DNA of 64,000 nt from RPQJ01 sp963762315 (GTDB taxonomy: Bacteria > Pseudomonadota > Gammaproteobacteria > Steroidobacterales > Steroidobacteraceae): positions 124,001 to 188,000 of the forward strand of contig CAVXKO010000005.1 of NCBI GenBank assembly GCA_963762315.1, given 5' to 3'. This document shows positions 43,628-52,542 of this stretch, in pieces. Both the position numbers and the translations under genes were made by a program. A model generated the notes under the pieces. It ran no database searches and was not told where the DNA came from. It saw only the letters and a list, made by a program, of their open reading frames with translations. Positions within the stretch are counted from its first letter, which is position 1; each line of letters begins with the position of its first letter.

Positions 43628-44368
43628 GTGACAAGACCAAAGCATCCTTTTGCACCCGACTCGCGCCCGCGCTGCGAGTGGTCGTACGGCGGCATGAGCG
43701 CGGACTACATCCGGTATCACGACGAGGAATGGGGCGTCCCGGCCCGCGACGATCGCACGCAGTTCGAGTTCCTGATGCTCGAAGGCGCGCAGGCGGGGCT
43801 CAGCTGGTCGACGATCCTCAACAAGCGCGAGGGCTACCGCGAAGCCTTTGCCGATTTCGACGTCGAGAAAGTTGCGCGCTTCGACAAGCGCAAGGTCGAA
43901 CGCCTGATGCAGTTTCCAGGCATCGTGCGGAACCGATTGAAGATCGAGTCGGCGATCGGCAATGCGAAGGCCGTGCTCAAGCTGCAGGACGAAGTCGGTG
44001 GGCTCGCAAAGCACCTCTGGTCGTTCGTCGGCGGCAAGCCGATCGTGAACGCATGGACGTCGATGCAGCAGGTGCCGGCGACTAGCGCCGAGTCGGATGC
44101 GATGAGCAAGGACCTGAAGAAGCGCGGCTTCCGCTTCGTGGGCTCGACGATTCTTTATGCGCACATGCAGGCGACGGGCATGGTCAACGACCACACCGTC
44201 GGCTGCTTCCGTCGCGAGGAAATATCCCAGGAAATAGGGGACATTCTACCTTTTTCGGCACTCGCGAAAAAGGAGAATGTCCCCGTATTCCTTCTTACCG
44301 AGTCCACTCCAGCGCAGCCCCGACGCGGGCGGCGGCTTCCTTCACCTGCTCGTCCGAGCCGCCGATGA
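43628..44368 (+). CDS. tag: DNA-3-methyladenine glycosylase I, extended C-terminus
   Basis: A base-excision-repair glycosylase. The Tag pattern is complete: RCEWSYGGMSADYIRYHDEEWG, FEFLMLEGAQAGLSWSTIL, MQFPGIVRNRLKIESAIGNA, HLWSFVGG and GFRFVGSTILYAHMQATGMVNDH. The family normally ends soon after GCF. Here the frame runs on for about 50 residues, first through an inserted palindrome (44237-44284) and then across the end of the facing anti-sigma gene, giving a low-quality tail. The start used is a GTG, preceded by several weak purine runs. Confidence 0.9.
   Translation: MTRPKHPFAPDSRPRCEWSYGGMSADYIRYHDEEWGVPARDDRTQFEFLMLEGAQAGLSWSTILNKREGYREAFADFDVEKVARFDKRKVERLMQFPGIVRNRLKIESAIGNAKAVLKLQDEVGGLAKHLWSFVGGKPIVNAWTSMQQVPATSAESDAMSKDLKKRGFRFVGSTILYAHMQATGMVNDHTVGCFRREEISQEIGDILPFSALAKKENVPVFLLTESTPAQPRRGRRLPSPARPSRR
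44237..44284. repeat. GGGGACATTCT palindrome
   Basis: GGGGACATTCTACCTTTTTCG (44237-44257) pairs with CGAAAAAGGAGAATGTCCCC (44265-44284), with one bulged base. This palindrome type recurs in many proteobacterial genomes and is often associated with IS200-like REP transposases, which is general knowledge rather than something visible here. Confidence 0.85.
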
Positions 44369-45002
44369 CCGCGATGCTGCCCGGGCCCGAAGGTTCGAGC
44401 GTGCCTGAGTAACCCTGCTCGTGGAACGTCTTCGCGCGCGAGACCGTTTCGTTGCGCAACACGAGCACGGTGACCGGTCCGGCGGACGTCTGCACCACGA
44501 GGTGCGGCACCTCGTGTCCGCGGAACGGGCACGACATCACGTACGACACGCGCCCCATGTCGGACCGCAGGCGCACACCGTCCTTCGCGAGCACGGCACG
44601 CACGCTGCCGGCATCGGCCGGCACGCTCGTGACGGCCATTGCCTCCGGCTCGTGCGCCATGTGGGCGACGACATCTCTCGCGAGCACGTCGCGCGATCCG
44701 CCGGCCCACAGCAACGCGCCGACCGCGACGCCACCGGCGATGCTCGCTGCGAGCGCGTACCAGCGATTGCGGTTGCCGACCGACGCCTGGACCGCATCCG
44801 CGAGTCGCGGCTGCAGGTCCGGCGGCAACGCCGGGCGGGACTCCGCGGGTATCTGCAAAGCCTTGAAGATCGTCGCATCGAGGCGCTGGACCTTCTTCAG
44901 GAACTCGGCGCATTGCGGGCAGCCGTCCCGATGCGCGAGCGCCTCGGCCGTGAGGTGTTCCGGATCCGCTCCCGCGGCCCGGCGGAATTCCAGGCAGTTC
45001 AT
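44295..45002 (-). CDS. Anti-sigma factor (DUF3379-like)
   Basis: A 235-residue single-pass membrane protein. The cytoplasmic N-terminus carries a zinc-finger-like HRDGCPQCAEF, as in ZAS anti-sigma domains. A membrane helix follows (WYALAASIAGGVAVGALLWA, about residues 83-102), then a periplasmic domain with VSYVMSCPFRGHEVPHLVVQ. It overlaps the upstream sigma factor gene by four bases, so it should restrain that factor until an envelope signal arrives. The signal is unknown. Confidence 0.85.
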   Translation of the reverse strand: MNCLEFRRAAGADPEHLTAEALAHRDGCPQCAEFLKKVQRLDATIFKALQIPAESRPALPPDLQPRLADAVQASVGNRNRWYALAASIAGGVAVGALLWAGGSRDVLARDVVAHMAHEPEAMAVTSVPADAGSVRAVLAKDGVRLRSDMGRVSYVMSCPFRGHEVPHLVVQTSAGPVTVLVLRNETVSRAKTFHEQGYSGTLEPSGPGSIAVIGGSDEQVKEAAARVGAALEWTR

Positions 45003-45529
45003 GATTCGTCGTCCTCCGCCGATCCCGCGACACCGAGATCTCGTCGCAAGCGCTGACGCGCGCGGAACAGCCGCGTCAGGACCGCACCCTGGGTGAGCCC
45101 CAGTTCCCGGGCGATTTCGCCGGTGCTGAACCCGAGCAGCACCTGCATTACCAGCGGTTCCCGATAGTCGGTCTCGAGCGCGAAGATCGCACGCCGCATG
45201 TCCATGACTTCGCGCTCCTCCGCGACCGCCAGTTCCGGGGACTCGTTGCTCACCAGGTCGTCCACCGGCACCGTCTCGAATCGCTTGCGTTCATACAGCC
45301 GAGCGTGCTCCCGCCTCACGATGGTCAACAACCACGGCTTGGCCGAGTCGGTTTCGCCGAGGCTCTCCCGCGAGCGCCAGGCCCGCAGCAACGCCTCCTG
45401 CACCACGTCCTCGGCCACCTGCCGGTCCCGCGCCAGCCAGAATGCGAACCGAAAGAGATCCGGCCGCAGCTCCACGCACAGCCGCGCGAATGCGGTTTCC
45501 CCGTCCTTTCCGGCAAACGGCGCGTTCAT
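44999..45529 (-). CDS. ECF-type RNA polymerase sigma factor
   Basis: A 176-residue sigma-70 family protein. Region 2 reads DLFRFAFWLARDRQVAEDVVQEALLRAWR, with KPWLLTIVRREHARLYER. Region 4 reads YREPLVMQVLLGFSTGEIAR and LGLTQGAVLTRLFRARQRLRR. It is paired with the DUF3379-like membrane protein, as in other ECF loci. Start ATG 45529. Its regulon is not identifiable here. Confidence 0.92.
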   Translation of the reverse strand: MNAPFAGKDGETAFARLCVELRPDLFRFAFWLARDRQVAEDVVQEALLRAWRSRESLGETDSAKPWLLTIVRREHARLYERKRFETVPVDDLVSNESPELAVAEEREVMDMRRAIFALETDYREPLVMQVLLGFSTGEIARELGLTQGAVLTRLFRARQRLRRDLGVAGSAEDDES

Positions 45530-45638
45530 GTATAAAGACCGGGTCAGCGGCGGGCTTATTTCCTTGGAGGCCCGCACCTTAGCCCCCGGCCGCCACCCGC
45601 GCAAACCGGGGCCGTCGACCGCAGCGGAGCCGATCGAG

Positions 45639-46646
45639 ATGAGCCACCATCACACCCCCCACCAGTATCCGCGTGTGCGCATGCGGCGCATGCGCCGCGA
45701 CGATTTCTCGCGCCGCATGATGCGCGAAACCGTGCTGACCGCGGCCGACTTCATCTACCCGATGTTCGTCATGGAAGGCCAGAAGCAGCGCGTGGCCATC
45801 CCGTCCATGCCCGGCATCGAGCGGGTGTCGATCGACGAGCTGGTGCGCGAGGCGGAGGAGGTCCACAAGCTCGGCATACCGGCCCTCGCGCTCTTCCCCG
45901 TCACGCCGCTCGAGGCGAAGAGCCTCGACGGGAAGGAAGCGTGGAATCCGGACGGCCTCGCGCAACGTGCGGTACGCGCCGTCAAGAAGGCCGTGCCCGA
46001 ACTCGGGGTGATCACGGACGTCGCGCTCGACCCGTTCACGACCCACGGCCAGGACGGCATCATCGACGAGTCCGGCTATGTCCTGAACGACGTGACGGTC
46101 GAGGCGCTGGTGAAGCAGGCCGTGTCGCACGCCGCAGCGGGCGCCGACGTGGTCGCGCCCTCGGACATGATGGACGGCCGCATCGGCGCGGTGCGCGACG
46201 CACTCGAAGCGGGCGGCCACATCTACACGAGGATCCTCGCGTACTCGGCCAAGTATGCTTCGAGCTTCTACGGCCCGTTCCGCGACGCGGTGGGCTCGGC
46301 CGGCAACCTCGGCAAGGGCAACAAGTACACCTACCAGATGGATCCGGCGAACACGAACGAGGCGCTGCGCGAAGTGCAGCTCGACCTCGACGAAGGCGCC
46401 GACATGGTGATGATCAAGCCGGGCCTGCCGTACCTGGACATCGTGCGGCGCGTGAAGGACCGTTTCGGCGCCCCGACCTTCGTGTACCAGGTGAGTGGCG
46501 AGTACGCGATGCTGATGGCGGCCGCGCGCAACGGCTGGCTCGACGAGCGCGCCGTGGTGCTCGAGTCCCTCACGTCCATCAAGCGCGCTGGCGCCGACGG
46601 CGTGCTCACGTACTTCGCGAAACGCGCGGCGCAGTGGTTGCGATGA
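45639..46646 (+). CDS. hemB: Delta-aminolevulinic acid dehydratase
   Basis: A 335-residue porphobilinogen synthase. Recognisable stretches are YPMFVMEGQKQRVAIPSMPG, GVITDVALDPFTTHGQDGI (the variant without the Cys-rich zinc site, hence probably Mg-dependent), the Schiff-base lysine region MVMIKPGLPYLDIV and VYQVSGEYAML. It condenses two 5-aminolevulinate molecules in heme synthesis. Divergent from the sigma factor gene. Confidence 0.96.
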   Translation: MSHHHTPHQYPRVRMRRMRRDDFSRRMMRETVLTAADFIYPMFVMEGQKQRVAIPSMPGIERVSIDELVREAEEVHKLGIPALALFPVTPLEAKSLDGKEAWNPDGLAQRAVRAVKKAVPELGVITDVALDPFTTHGQDGIIDESGYVLNDVTVEALVKQAVSHAAAGADVVAPSDMMDGRIGAVRDALEAGGHIYTRILAYSAKYASSFYGPFRDAVGSAGNLGKGNKYTYQMDPANTNEALREVQLDLDEGADMVMIKPGLPYLDIVRRVKDRFGAPTFVYQVSGEYAMLMAAARNGWLDERAVVLESLTSIKRAGADGVLTYFAKRAAQWLR

Positions 46647-46714
46647 GGCGACTGGCCGGCAAGACCGCGCCTCCCCTCAAGTCGTTCCTTGGCCTGTAGC
46701 CCTTGGTGTCTCCA

Positions 46715-47557
46715 ATGCCTGCCGCCTACGTCCTCTTCGGCTACCCCGTCCAGCACAGCTGGTCGCCGTTCATCCACGGGATGTTCGCGAAGCAGACCGG
46801 GCAGGACATGACCTACCGCCTGGTGGAGTCTGCGCCCGAAGCGTTCCGGCGCGACGCGCTCGGCTTTTTCAGCGAGGGCGGCCGTGGCTGCAACATCACC
46901 TTGCCCCACAAGCGTGCCGCGGCCGACCTCGTCAACGAACTGACGCCGCGAGCGCAGCGGGCCGACGCGGTCAACACGATTCTCCGCCGCGATGAACTCC
47001 TCGTCGGCGACAACACCGACGGTGCCGGGCTGATCGCCGACCTCACGAAGAACCTCGGACTGACGTTCCGCCAGCCGCGAATCCTCCTGCTCGGGGCGGG
47101 CGGCGCGGCGCGCGGGGCGCTGGGCCCGCTGCTCGAACTGAAGCCGGCGAAGCTCGTGATCGCCAATCGCACGCTCGAACGCGCGGGCGAACTGGCGCGG
47201 GAATTCGAGGATCTCGGTCCGGTCGCGGCCACCGAGTTCCGGGGCGTCGAGACGCAGCCTTTCGACCTCATCGTCAATGCCACGTCGGCAAGCCTCAAGG
47301 GCGACGTGCCTCGGGTGCCGGACAGCGTGGTCGGCTCGACGACGGCCTGCTACGACATGGCGTACGGCGTGGGCGAAACTGCGTTTACCGCCTGGGCACG
47401 GCAACTCGGGGCGGGCACCGCAGCGCAGGGCTGGGGAATGCTGGTGGAGCAGGCAGCCGAAGCCTTTTTCCTGTGGCGCGGCGTGCGGCCCGACACGAGG
47501 CCCGTGCTCGCCGCGCTGCGCGGCCGCGCCGCCGCTAGGACTGATACTCCTTCTTGA
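46715..47557 (+). CDS. aroE: Shikimate dehydrogenase
   Basis: A 280-residue enzyme that reduces 3-dehydroshikimate to shikimate with NADPH. The substrate side has VFGYPVQHSWSPFIHGMF-like sequence and the catalytic Lys in NITLPHKRAAADL; the NADPH site is LLLGAGGAARGAL with ANRTLERA. Start ATG 46715 is preferred over a GTG four codons earlier. It overlaps the facing carbonic anhydrase gene by 23 bases at its end. Confidence 0.94.
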   Translation: MPAAYVLFGYPVQHSWSPFIHGMFAKQTGQDMTYRLVESAPEAFRRDALGFFSEGGRGCNITLPHKRAAADLVNELTPRAQRADAVNTILRRDELLVGDNTDGAGLIADLTKNLGLTFRQPRILLLGAGGAARGALGPLLELKPAKLVIANRTLERAGELAREFEDLGPVAATEFRGVETQPFDLIVNATSASLKGDVPRVPDSVVGSTTACYDMAYGVGETAFTAWARQLGAGTAAQGWGMLVEQAAEAFFLWRGVRPDTRPVLAALRGRAAARTDTPS

Positions 47558-48062
47558 GCGCGACGTAGTGCGACGCCATCAGCGGCGTGCGCGCGATCTC
47601 CGCATCGGTCAGGTCGCGAACCCGCCGCGCGGGGTTGCCCACGTACAGTCCGCCGGACTCGAGCTTCTTGCCGGGCGTGACGACGCTGCCGGCGCCGATG
47701 ACGACGTCGTCGGCCACTTCGACTCCGTCGAGGACGATGGCGCCGATGCCGACCAGTACCCGGCTGCCGAGGGCGCAGCCGTGCAGCGCCACCTTGTGCC
47801 CCACGACCACGTCCTCGCCCAGGGTCAGCGGCCAGCCCCGGTCGTTGCCCGGATACGGCCTCGAGACGTGCAGCACGCTGCCGTCCTGCACGTTGCTGCG
47901 CGCACCGATGCGGATGTGATTGACGTCGCCGCGGATCACCACCAGCGGCCAGACGGAAACGTCATCGCCGAGCGCCACGTCGCCGATGACCAGCGCCATG
48001 GGATCGATGTACACGCCGGCGCCCAGGGCCGGGAGCACGCCGCGATAGGGCCGCGTGGGCAT
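47535..48062 (-). CDS. Gamma-carbonic anhydrase family protein
   Basis: A 175-residue left-handed beta-helix protein of hexapeptide repeats (ALVIGDVALGDDVSVWPLVV and so on), with the metal-binding histidines in SVLHVSRP and GHKVALHGC. It belongs to the YrdA/PaaY group, whose members bind zinc or iron and may hydrate CO2 or act as thioesterase-like metalloproteins. The exact activity is unproven. Confidence 0.9.
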   Translation of the reverse strand: MPTRPYRGVLPALGAGVYIDPMALVIGDVALGDDVSVWPLVVIRGDVNHIRIGARSNVQDGSVLHVSRPYPGNDRGWPLTLGEDVVVGHKVALHGCALGSRVLVGIGAIVLDGVEVADDVVIGAGSVVTPGKKLESGGLYVGNPARRVRDLTDAEIARTPLMASHYVALKKEYQS

Positions 48063-48171
48063 TGAATGGGACCCTCGTGGGGTTATTTGCGCCAAGTGTA
48101 GACGGTCGGGGGCCCGGGACGGCAATCTGCGGGTCCGGGCGCGCTGCTGCGCCCAGCCAGGAGACCGAGCG

Positions 48172-48743
48172 ATGTGGCTGATGCTGATCCTGTTCTTCGC
48201 GCTGGTGTTCGTCGCGCTGGCGTACGTCGTGCGCATCTTCAACGGGCTGGTCACGCTGCGTGAGAACGTGCGCAAGGCCTGGTCGAACATCGACGTGTTG
48301 CTCACCCAGCGCCACGACGAGTTGCCGAAGCTGGTCGAGACCTGCAAGCGCTACATGGCGTACGAGCAGGAGACCCTCGAGCGCGTGATGCAGGCCCGCG
48401 CCGCCGTGTTCAAGGCGCAGGGTTCCCGCGACGTCGCCTCGCTCGGCGCCGCCGAGGGACAGTTGCGGCAGGGGCTGGCCGGCTGTTCGCGCTGGCCGAG
48501 AACTACCCCGAGCTCAAGGCCGACCAGGGCTTCGCGCACCTGCGCAGCCGCGTCTCCGAACTCGAGGAAGGAATCGCCGACCGGCGCGAGCTGTACAACG
48601 AGGCGGTCAACCTGAACAACATCCGCCAGCAGACGTTCCCGGACCTGATCGTGGCGCGGATGTTCGAGTTCAAGCCGGCCTCGCTCCTGGAGTTCAGCGA
48701 GGAGCAGAAGCGCGACGTCGACGTGGGCAAGCTGTTTGGGTGA
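48172..48743 (+). pseudogene. lemA: LemA family protein, one frameshift
   Basis: LemA proteins have one N-terminal membrane helix (MLILFFALVFVALAYVVRIF) and a four-helix bundle. The motif VRKAWSNIDVLLTQRHDELPKL is clear. After QLRQGLAG the frame breaks near 48482, where one G seems to be missing. In the other frame the protein continues (ALAENYPELKADQGF, ELYNEAVNLNNIRQQTFPD and FSEEQKRDVDVGKLFG) to a stop at 48741-48743. Adding the base gives 190 residues, the normal length. The gene overlaps the GIDE-domain gene. Confidence 0.82.
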
Positions 48744-49620
48744 GGACTTCTGGTTCTGGAGGCTGACGATCGGCGTCGCCGCGCTCGGCGGCGGGGCGCT
48801 CTCGCTGCGCTCGATCAGGATCGCGCGCCTGATCGAGGACATGCCCACCTCGCGCGTCCGTTCGGCCGCGCAGGGTTACGTCGAACTCACGGGCCGCGGC
48901 CTGCCGCTCGCCGGCACGCAGAACCTGGCGCCGCTGACCCAGCGGCCCTGCGTCTGGTGGCGCTACCGGATTTCGCGGCGCGAGCAGTCGGGCAAGAGCC
49001 GCAGCGACACCTGGCGAACGGTCGCGTCCGGTCATTCCGGGCAGGCGTTCCTGCTCGACGACGGCACCGGTGAGTGCATCGTGCAGCCCGAGGGCGCCGA
49101 GATCGTCTCGAGCGAATCCACCACCTGGTACGGCGATACGCCCTGGCCCAGGGAACCGATGGGCAGCGGCCGGTCCGGGTCGCGGGACTACCGCTACTTC
49201 GAGGAGCGCATCTACGAGCACGAACTCCTCTATGCGCTCGGGGACTTCCGTTCGCACGGGCCGCAGGACGGCGCAGACCTGCAGGCGGCCGCGAACGCGC
49301 TGCTGCTCGGCTGGAAGGACGAGCAGGCCAAGCTGATCAAGCGCTTCGACGCCGATGGCGACGGGCGCATCGACCTCGCGGAGTGGGAGAAGGCGCGGGC
49401 CGAGGCCCGGCGTGAGGTCGAGGCCGCAGCCCGGGAGCGGCCTGCCGTGGACGTGCTGCACGTGCTGGCCCAGCCCGACGGCGAGCGCCTGTTCCTGATC
49501 GCGGCACTGCCGCCCGGGGATCTCGCCAAGCGGTACCGTCGCCGCGCCATCTTCGCCTTCGTCGGCTTCGTCGCGGGCGTCTACGCATTCGGCTGGCTCC
49601 TCCAGAGCGCGATCGGCTGA
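48736..49620 (+). CDS. GIDE-domain membrane protein with an EF-hand
   Basis: A 294-residue protein from a TTG start overlapping the end of lemA. It has a first membrane segment (residues 5-20), a GIDE (E3-ubiquitin-ligase-type) domain with QRPCVWWRYRI and FLLDDGTGECIVQPEGAEI, and YEERIYEHELLYALG-like sequence. One EF-hand loop, DADGDGRIDLAEWE, lies near residue 215. A final helix is FAFVGFVAGVYAFGWLLQ. In bacteria GIDE genes frequently accompany lemA; the pair's function is unclear. No RING domain is present, so a ligase role is not implied. Confidence 0.82.
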   Translation: MGEDFWFWRLTIGVAALGGGALSLRSIRIARLIEDMPTSRVRSAAQGYVELTGRGLPLAGTQNLAPLTQRPCVWWRYRISRREQSGKSRSDTWRTVASGHSGQAFLLDDGTGECIVQPEGAEIVSSESTTWYGDTPWPREPMGSGRSGSRDYRYFEERIYEHELLYALGDFRSHGPQDGADLQAAANALLLGWKDEQAKLIKRFDADGDGRIDLAEWEKARAEARREVEAAARERPAVDVLHVLAQPDGERLFLIAALPPGDLAKRYRRRAIFAFVGFVAGVYAFGWLLQSAIG

Positions 49621-49640
49621 GCGCCGCTAGAATGGCCGCC

Positions 49641-51659
49641 ATGGCCAATCCCCTGCTGACCGACGCCGCCCTGCCCCTCTTCAAGTCCATCGAGCCGGCC
49701 CATGCCGAACCCGCGATCCGCGAGTTGCTCGACTCGAACCGCCGCCAGCTGCAGGCGTTGCTCGCCTCCGGCGCGTCCGGGTGGAACGGCGTCGTGGCGC
49801 CGCTCGAGCGCATGCATCATCGGCTCGCGCAGGCGTGGTCGCCGGTCGGGCACCTCAACGGTGTCATGAACAGCGACGAGCTGCGGGCCGCCTACAATGC
49901 CTGCCTGCCGCTGCTGACCGCCTACCACACGGAGCTCGGGCAGAACGCCGAGTTGTGCGCGGCCTACCAGCGCGTGCTCGACGACGAGGGCAGTCGCCTG
50001 CAGCCCGAACAGCGCAAGCTCGTCGAAAACGCCCTGCGCGATTTCCGGCTCGCGGGCGTCGCGCTCCCCGCCGACCGCAAGGATCGCTACCGCGCCGTGA
50101 TGGAGCGGCTCGCCGTCGCGCAATCGAAGTTCGACGAGAACGTGCTCGATGCGACGAACGCGTGGTCGCGCCACGTGATCGATCCGGTCGAACTCGAAGG
50201 GCTGCCGGCCGCCGTCATCGACCGGGCGCTGGCCGCTGCCAGGGTCGCGGACAAGGCCGGCTGGCTCTTCAGCCTCGATGCGCCCAATTACCAGGCCGTC
50301 ATGACGCACGCCGCGAACGAAAGCCTGCGGCGCGACTTCTACACCGCCTGGGTCACGCGCGCCTCCGATGCGGGCCCGCATGCCGGGCGATGGGACAACA
50401 CCGCGCTGATGGCGGAGATCCTGCAGCTGCGGCACGAGGCCGCACAGCTCGTCGGTTATGCAAGCTTCGCGGAGTACTCGCTCGCGACGAAGATGGCCCA
50501 CGAGACGGGCGAGGTGCTCGACTTCCTGCGCAAGCTGGCGCGCGTAAGCCGCCCCGCGGCGCAGCGCGAGTTCAGCGAGCTGGAGGCGTTCGCCGGCCGC
50601 GCGCTCAACGCCTGGGACGTCGCTTTCTACTCGGAGCGTCTCAAGCGCGACCGGCTGCAGGTGTCCGAAGAGGAGCTTCGCCCTTACTTCCCCCTGCCCC
50701 GCGTGCTGGCGGGCCTCTTCACCGTCGCCTCACGCCTGTACGGCATCCGGATCGTGGCGCGCGCCGAGGCGGAAACCTACCACCCCGACGTGCGGTTCTT
50801 CGAAATCCGCGAGCGCGACGGGTCGCCACGCGGCGGTTTCTTCCTCGACCTCTACGCGCGCCCCAGGAAGCGCGGCGGCGCGTGGATGGACGAATGCGTC
50901 GGCCGCATGCGTCTCGGGCAATCCTCGGCGCTGCCCGTCGCGTACCTCGTGTGCAACTTCACGCCGCCCGCAGGCGAGAAGCCCACGCTGCTCACGCACT
51001 ACGAAGTGCTGACGCTGTTCCACGAGTTCGGCCACGGCCTGCACCACATGCTGACGCGCGTCGATTACCCGAGCGTCGGCGGCATCAACGGCGTGCCATG
51101 GGACGCCGTGGAACTGCCGAGCCAGTTCATGGAGAACTTCGCCTGGCGCGAGGAAGTGCTGCCGCTCATCTCGGCGCACGTGGACACGGGGGAACCGTTG
51201 CCGGTGGAAACCCTGCGCAAGCTGCAGGCGACGCGCACTTTCCAGGCAGGCATGCAGACGGTGCGCCAGCTCGAGTTCGGCCTCTTCGATTTCCGCCTGC
51301 ACGCGGAGTACTCGCCGCAGCACCCGGCCCGCATCGCCGAGACCCTGGCCGAGGTGCGCGAGGAAGTGGCCGTGGTGAAGGCGCCGTCCTTCAACCGCTT
51401 CCCGCACAGCTTCCAGCACGTGTTCTCCGGCGGCTATGCCGCGGGGTACTACAGCTACAAGTGGGCCGAAGTGCTCTCCGCGGACGCGTTCGGCGCGTTC
51501 GAGGAAAAGGGCGTGTTCGACGTCGCCACCGCCCGGCGCTTCCTGCGCGCCATCCTCGAGCGGGGCGGCAGCCGCGACGCGATGGAGGCGTTCGTCGAGT
51601 TTCGCGGCCGCAAGCCGGAGATCGAGCCGCTGCTGCGGCAGATGGGTCTCGCCGCGTAA
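49641..51659 (+). CDS. prlC: Oligopeptidase A (M3 metallopeptidase)
   Basis: A 672-residue zinc peptidase of the thimet oligopeptidase family. The zinc-binding motif HEFGHGLHHMLTRVDYP carries HExxH. N-terminal MANPLLTDAALPLFKSIEP aligns with E. coli PrlC, so ATG 49641 is preferred over 49632. VGGINGVPWDAVELPSQFMEN and YSYKWAEVLSADAFGAFEEK are also characteristic. It degrades short cytosolic peptides and cleaved signal peptides. Confidence 0.95.
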   Translation: MANPLLTDAALPLFKSIEPAHAEPAIRELLDSNRRQLQALLASGASGWNGVVAPLERMHHRLAQAWSPVGHLNGVMNSDELRAAYNACLPLLTAYHTELGQNAELCAAYQRVLDDEGSRLQPEQRKLVENALRDFRLAGVALPADRKDRYRAVMERLAVAQSKFDENVLDATNAWSRHVIDPVELEGLPAAVIDRALAAARVADKAGWLFSLDAPNYQAVMTHAANESLRRDFYTAWVTRASDAGPHAGRWDNTALMAEILQLRHEAAQLVGYASFAEYSLATKMAHETGEVLDFLRKLARVSRPAAQREFSELEAFAGRALNAWDVAFYSERLKRDRLQVSEEELRPYFPLPRVLAGLFTVASRLYGIRIVARAEAETYHPDVRFFEIRERDGSPRGGFFLDLYARPRKRGGAWMDECVGRMRLGQSSALPVAYLVCNFTPPAGEKPTLLTHYEVLTLFHEFGHGLHHMLTRVDYPSVGGINGVPWDAVELPSQFMENFAWREEVLPLISAHVDTGEPLPVETLRKLQATRTFQAGMQTVRQLEFGLFDFRLHAEYSPQHPARIAETLAEVREEVAVVKAPSFNRFPHSFQHVFSGGYAAGYYSYKWAEVLSADAFGAFEEKGVFDVATARRFLRAILERGGSRDAMEAFVEFRGRKPEIEPLLRQMGLAA

Positions 51660-51669
51660 CCGAACCGGC

Positions 51670-52437
51670 ATGAAGATCGCTACCTGGAACGTCAACTCCC
51701 TGCGGGTGCGCATGCCGCACCTCACCGACTGGCTGGCCGCCAATCCCGTCGATGCGATCGCGCTGCAGGAGACCAAGCTGCCCGACCCGGATTTCCCGAA
51801 GGCGGAGATCGAGGCGCTCGGCCTGCACGTCGCGTTCAACGGCCAGAAGACTTACAACGGTGTCGCCATTCTCGCGCGCCAGGCGCTCGAGGAGCCCGTG
51901 GCGGGCATTCCGGGGTTCGAGGACGAGCAGAGGCGCGTGCTGGCGGCGACGCTCGGCGGCGTGCGCGTCATCGACGTGTACGTCCCGAACGGCCAGTCCG
52001 TCGGCTCCGACAAGTACGACTACAAGCTGCGCTGGCTCGAGGCGCTGCGGGCGTACGTCGACACGGAAATGAAGCGGCATTCGAAGCTCGTGCTGCTCGG
52101 CGATTTCAACATCGCCCCCGAGGATCGCGACGTGCACGACCCGAAGGCCTGGGAAGGCTCGGTGCACGTCAGCCCGGCGGAACGCGCTGCGCTCAAGGGC
52201 CTGCAGTCGCTCGGCCTCGCGGACTGCTTCCGGCTGTTCGAGCAGCCGGAAAAGCAGTACTCATGGTGGGACTATCGCATGATGGGTTTCCGGCGCAACG
52301 CGGGTCTCAGAATCGACCTCATCCTCGCGACGGCCGAATTGGCCCGAAAATGCGCGGCGTGTCACATCGACAAGGCGCCGCGCAAGCTGGAACGGCCGTC
52401 GGACCACGCTCCCGTGGTGGCGAGTTTTGACATATGA
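51670..52437 (+). CDS. xthA: Exodeoxyribonuclease III
   Basis: A 255-residue AP endonuclease/3'-exonuclease of the EEP fold. The motifs are KIATWNVNSLRVR, ALQETKLPDPDFP, VYVPNGQSVGSDKY, LLGDFNIAPEDRDVHDP and PSDHAPVVASF. It acts in base-excision repair. It begins 10 bases after prlC. Confidence 0.95.
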   Translation: MKIATWNVNSLRVRMPHLTDWLAANPVDAIALQETKLPDPDFPKAEIEALGLHVAFNGQKTYNGVAILARQALEEPVAGIPGFEDEQRRVLAATLGGVRVIDVYVPNGQSVGSDKYDYKLRWLEALRAYVDTEMKRHSKLVLLGDFNIAPEDRDVHDPKAWEGSVHVSPAERAALKGLQSLGLADCFRLFEQPEKQYSWWDYRMMGFRRNAGLRIDLILATAELARKCAACHIDKAPRKLERPSDHAPVVASFDI

Positions 52438-52542
52438 GCGCCAGATCGAGCGGGTGTCGGTTTTCTTTACTCTGGCGTTCCCTGCAACCGCGCGTAGACT
52501 TCCGTCGAACAGGATCCTGGCGATAACGAAGACCTGATCTCG

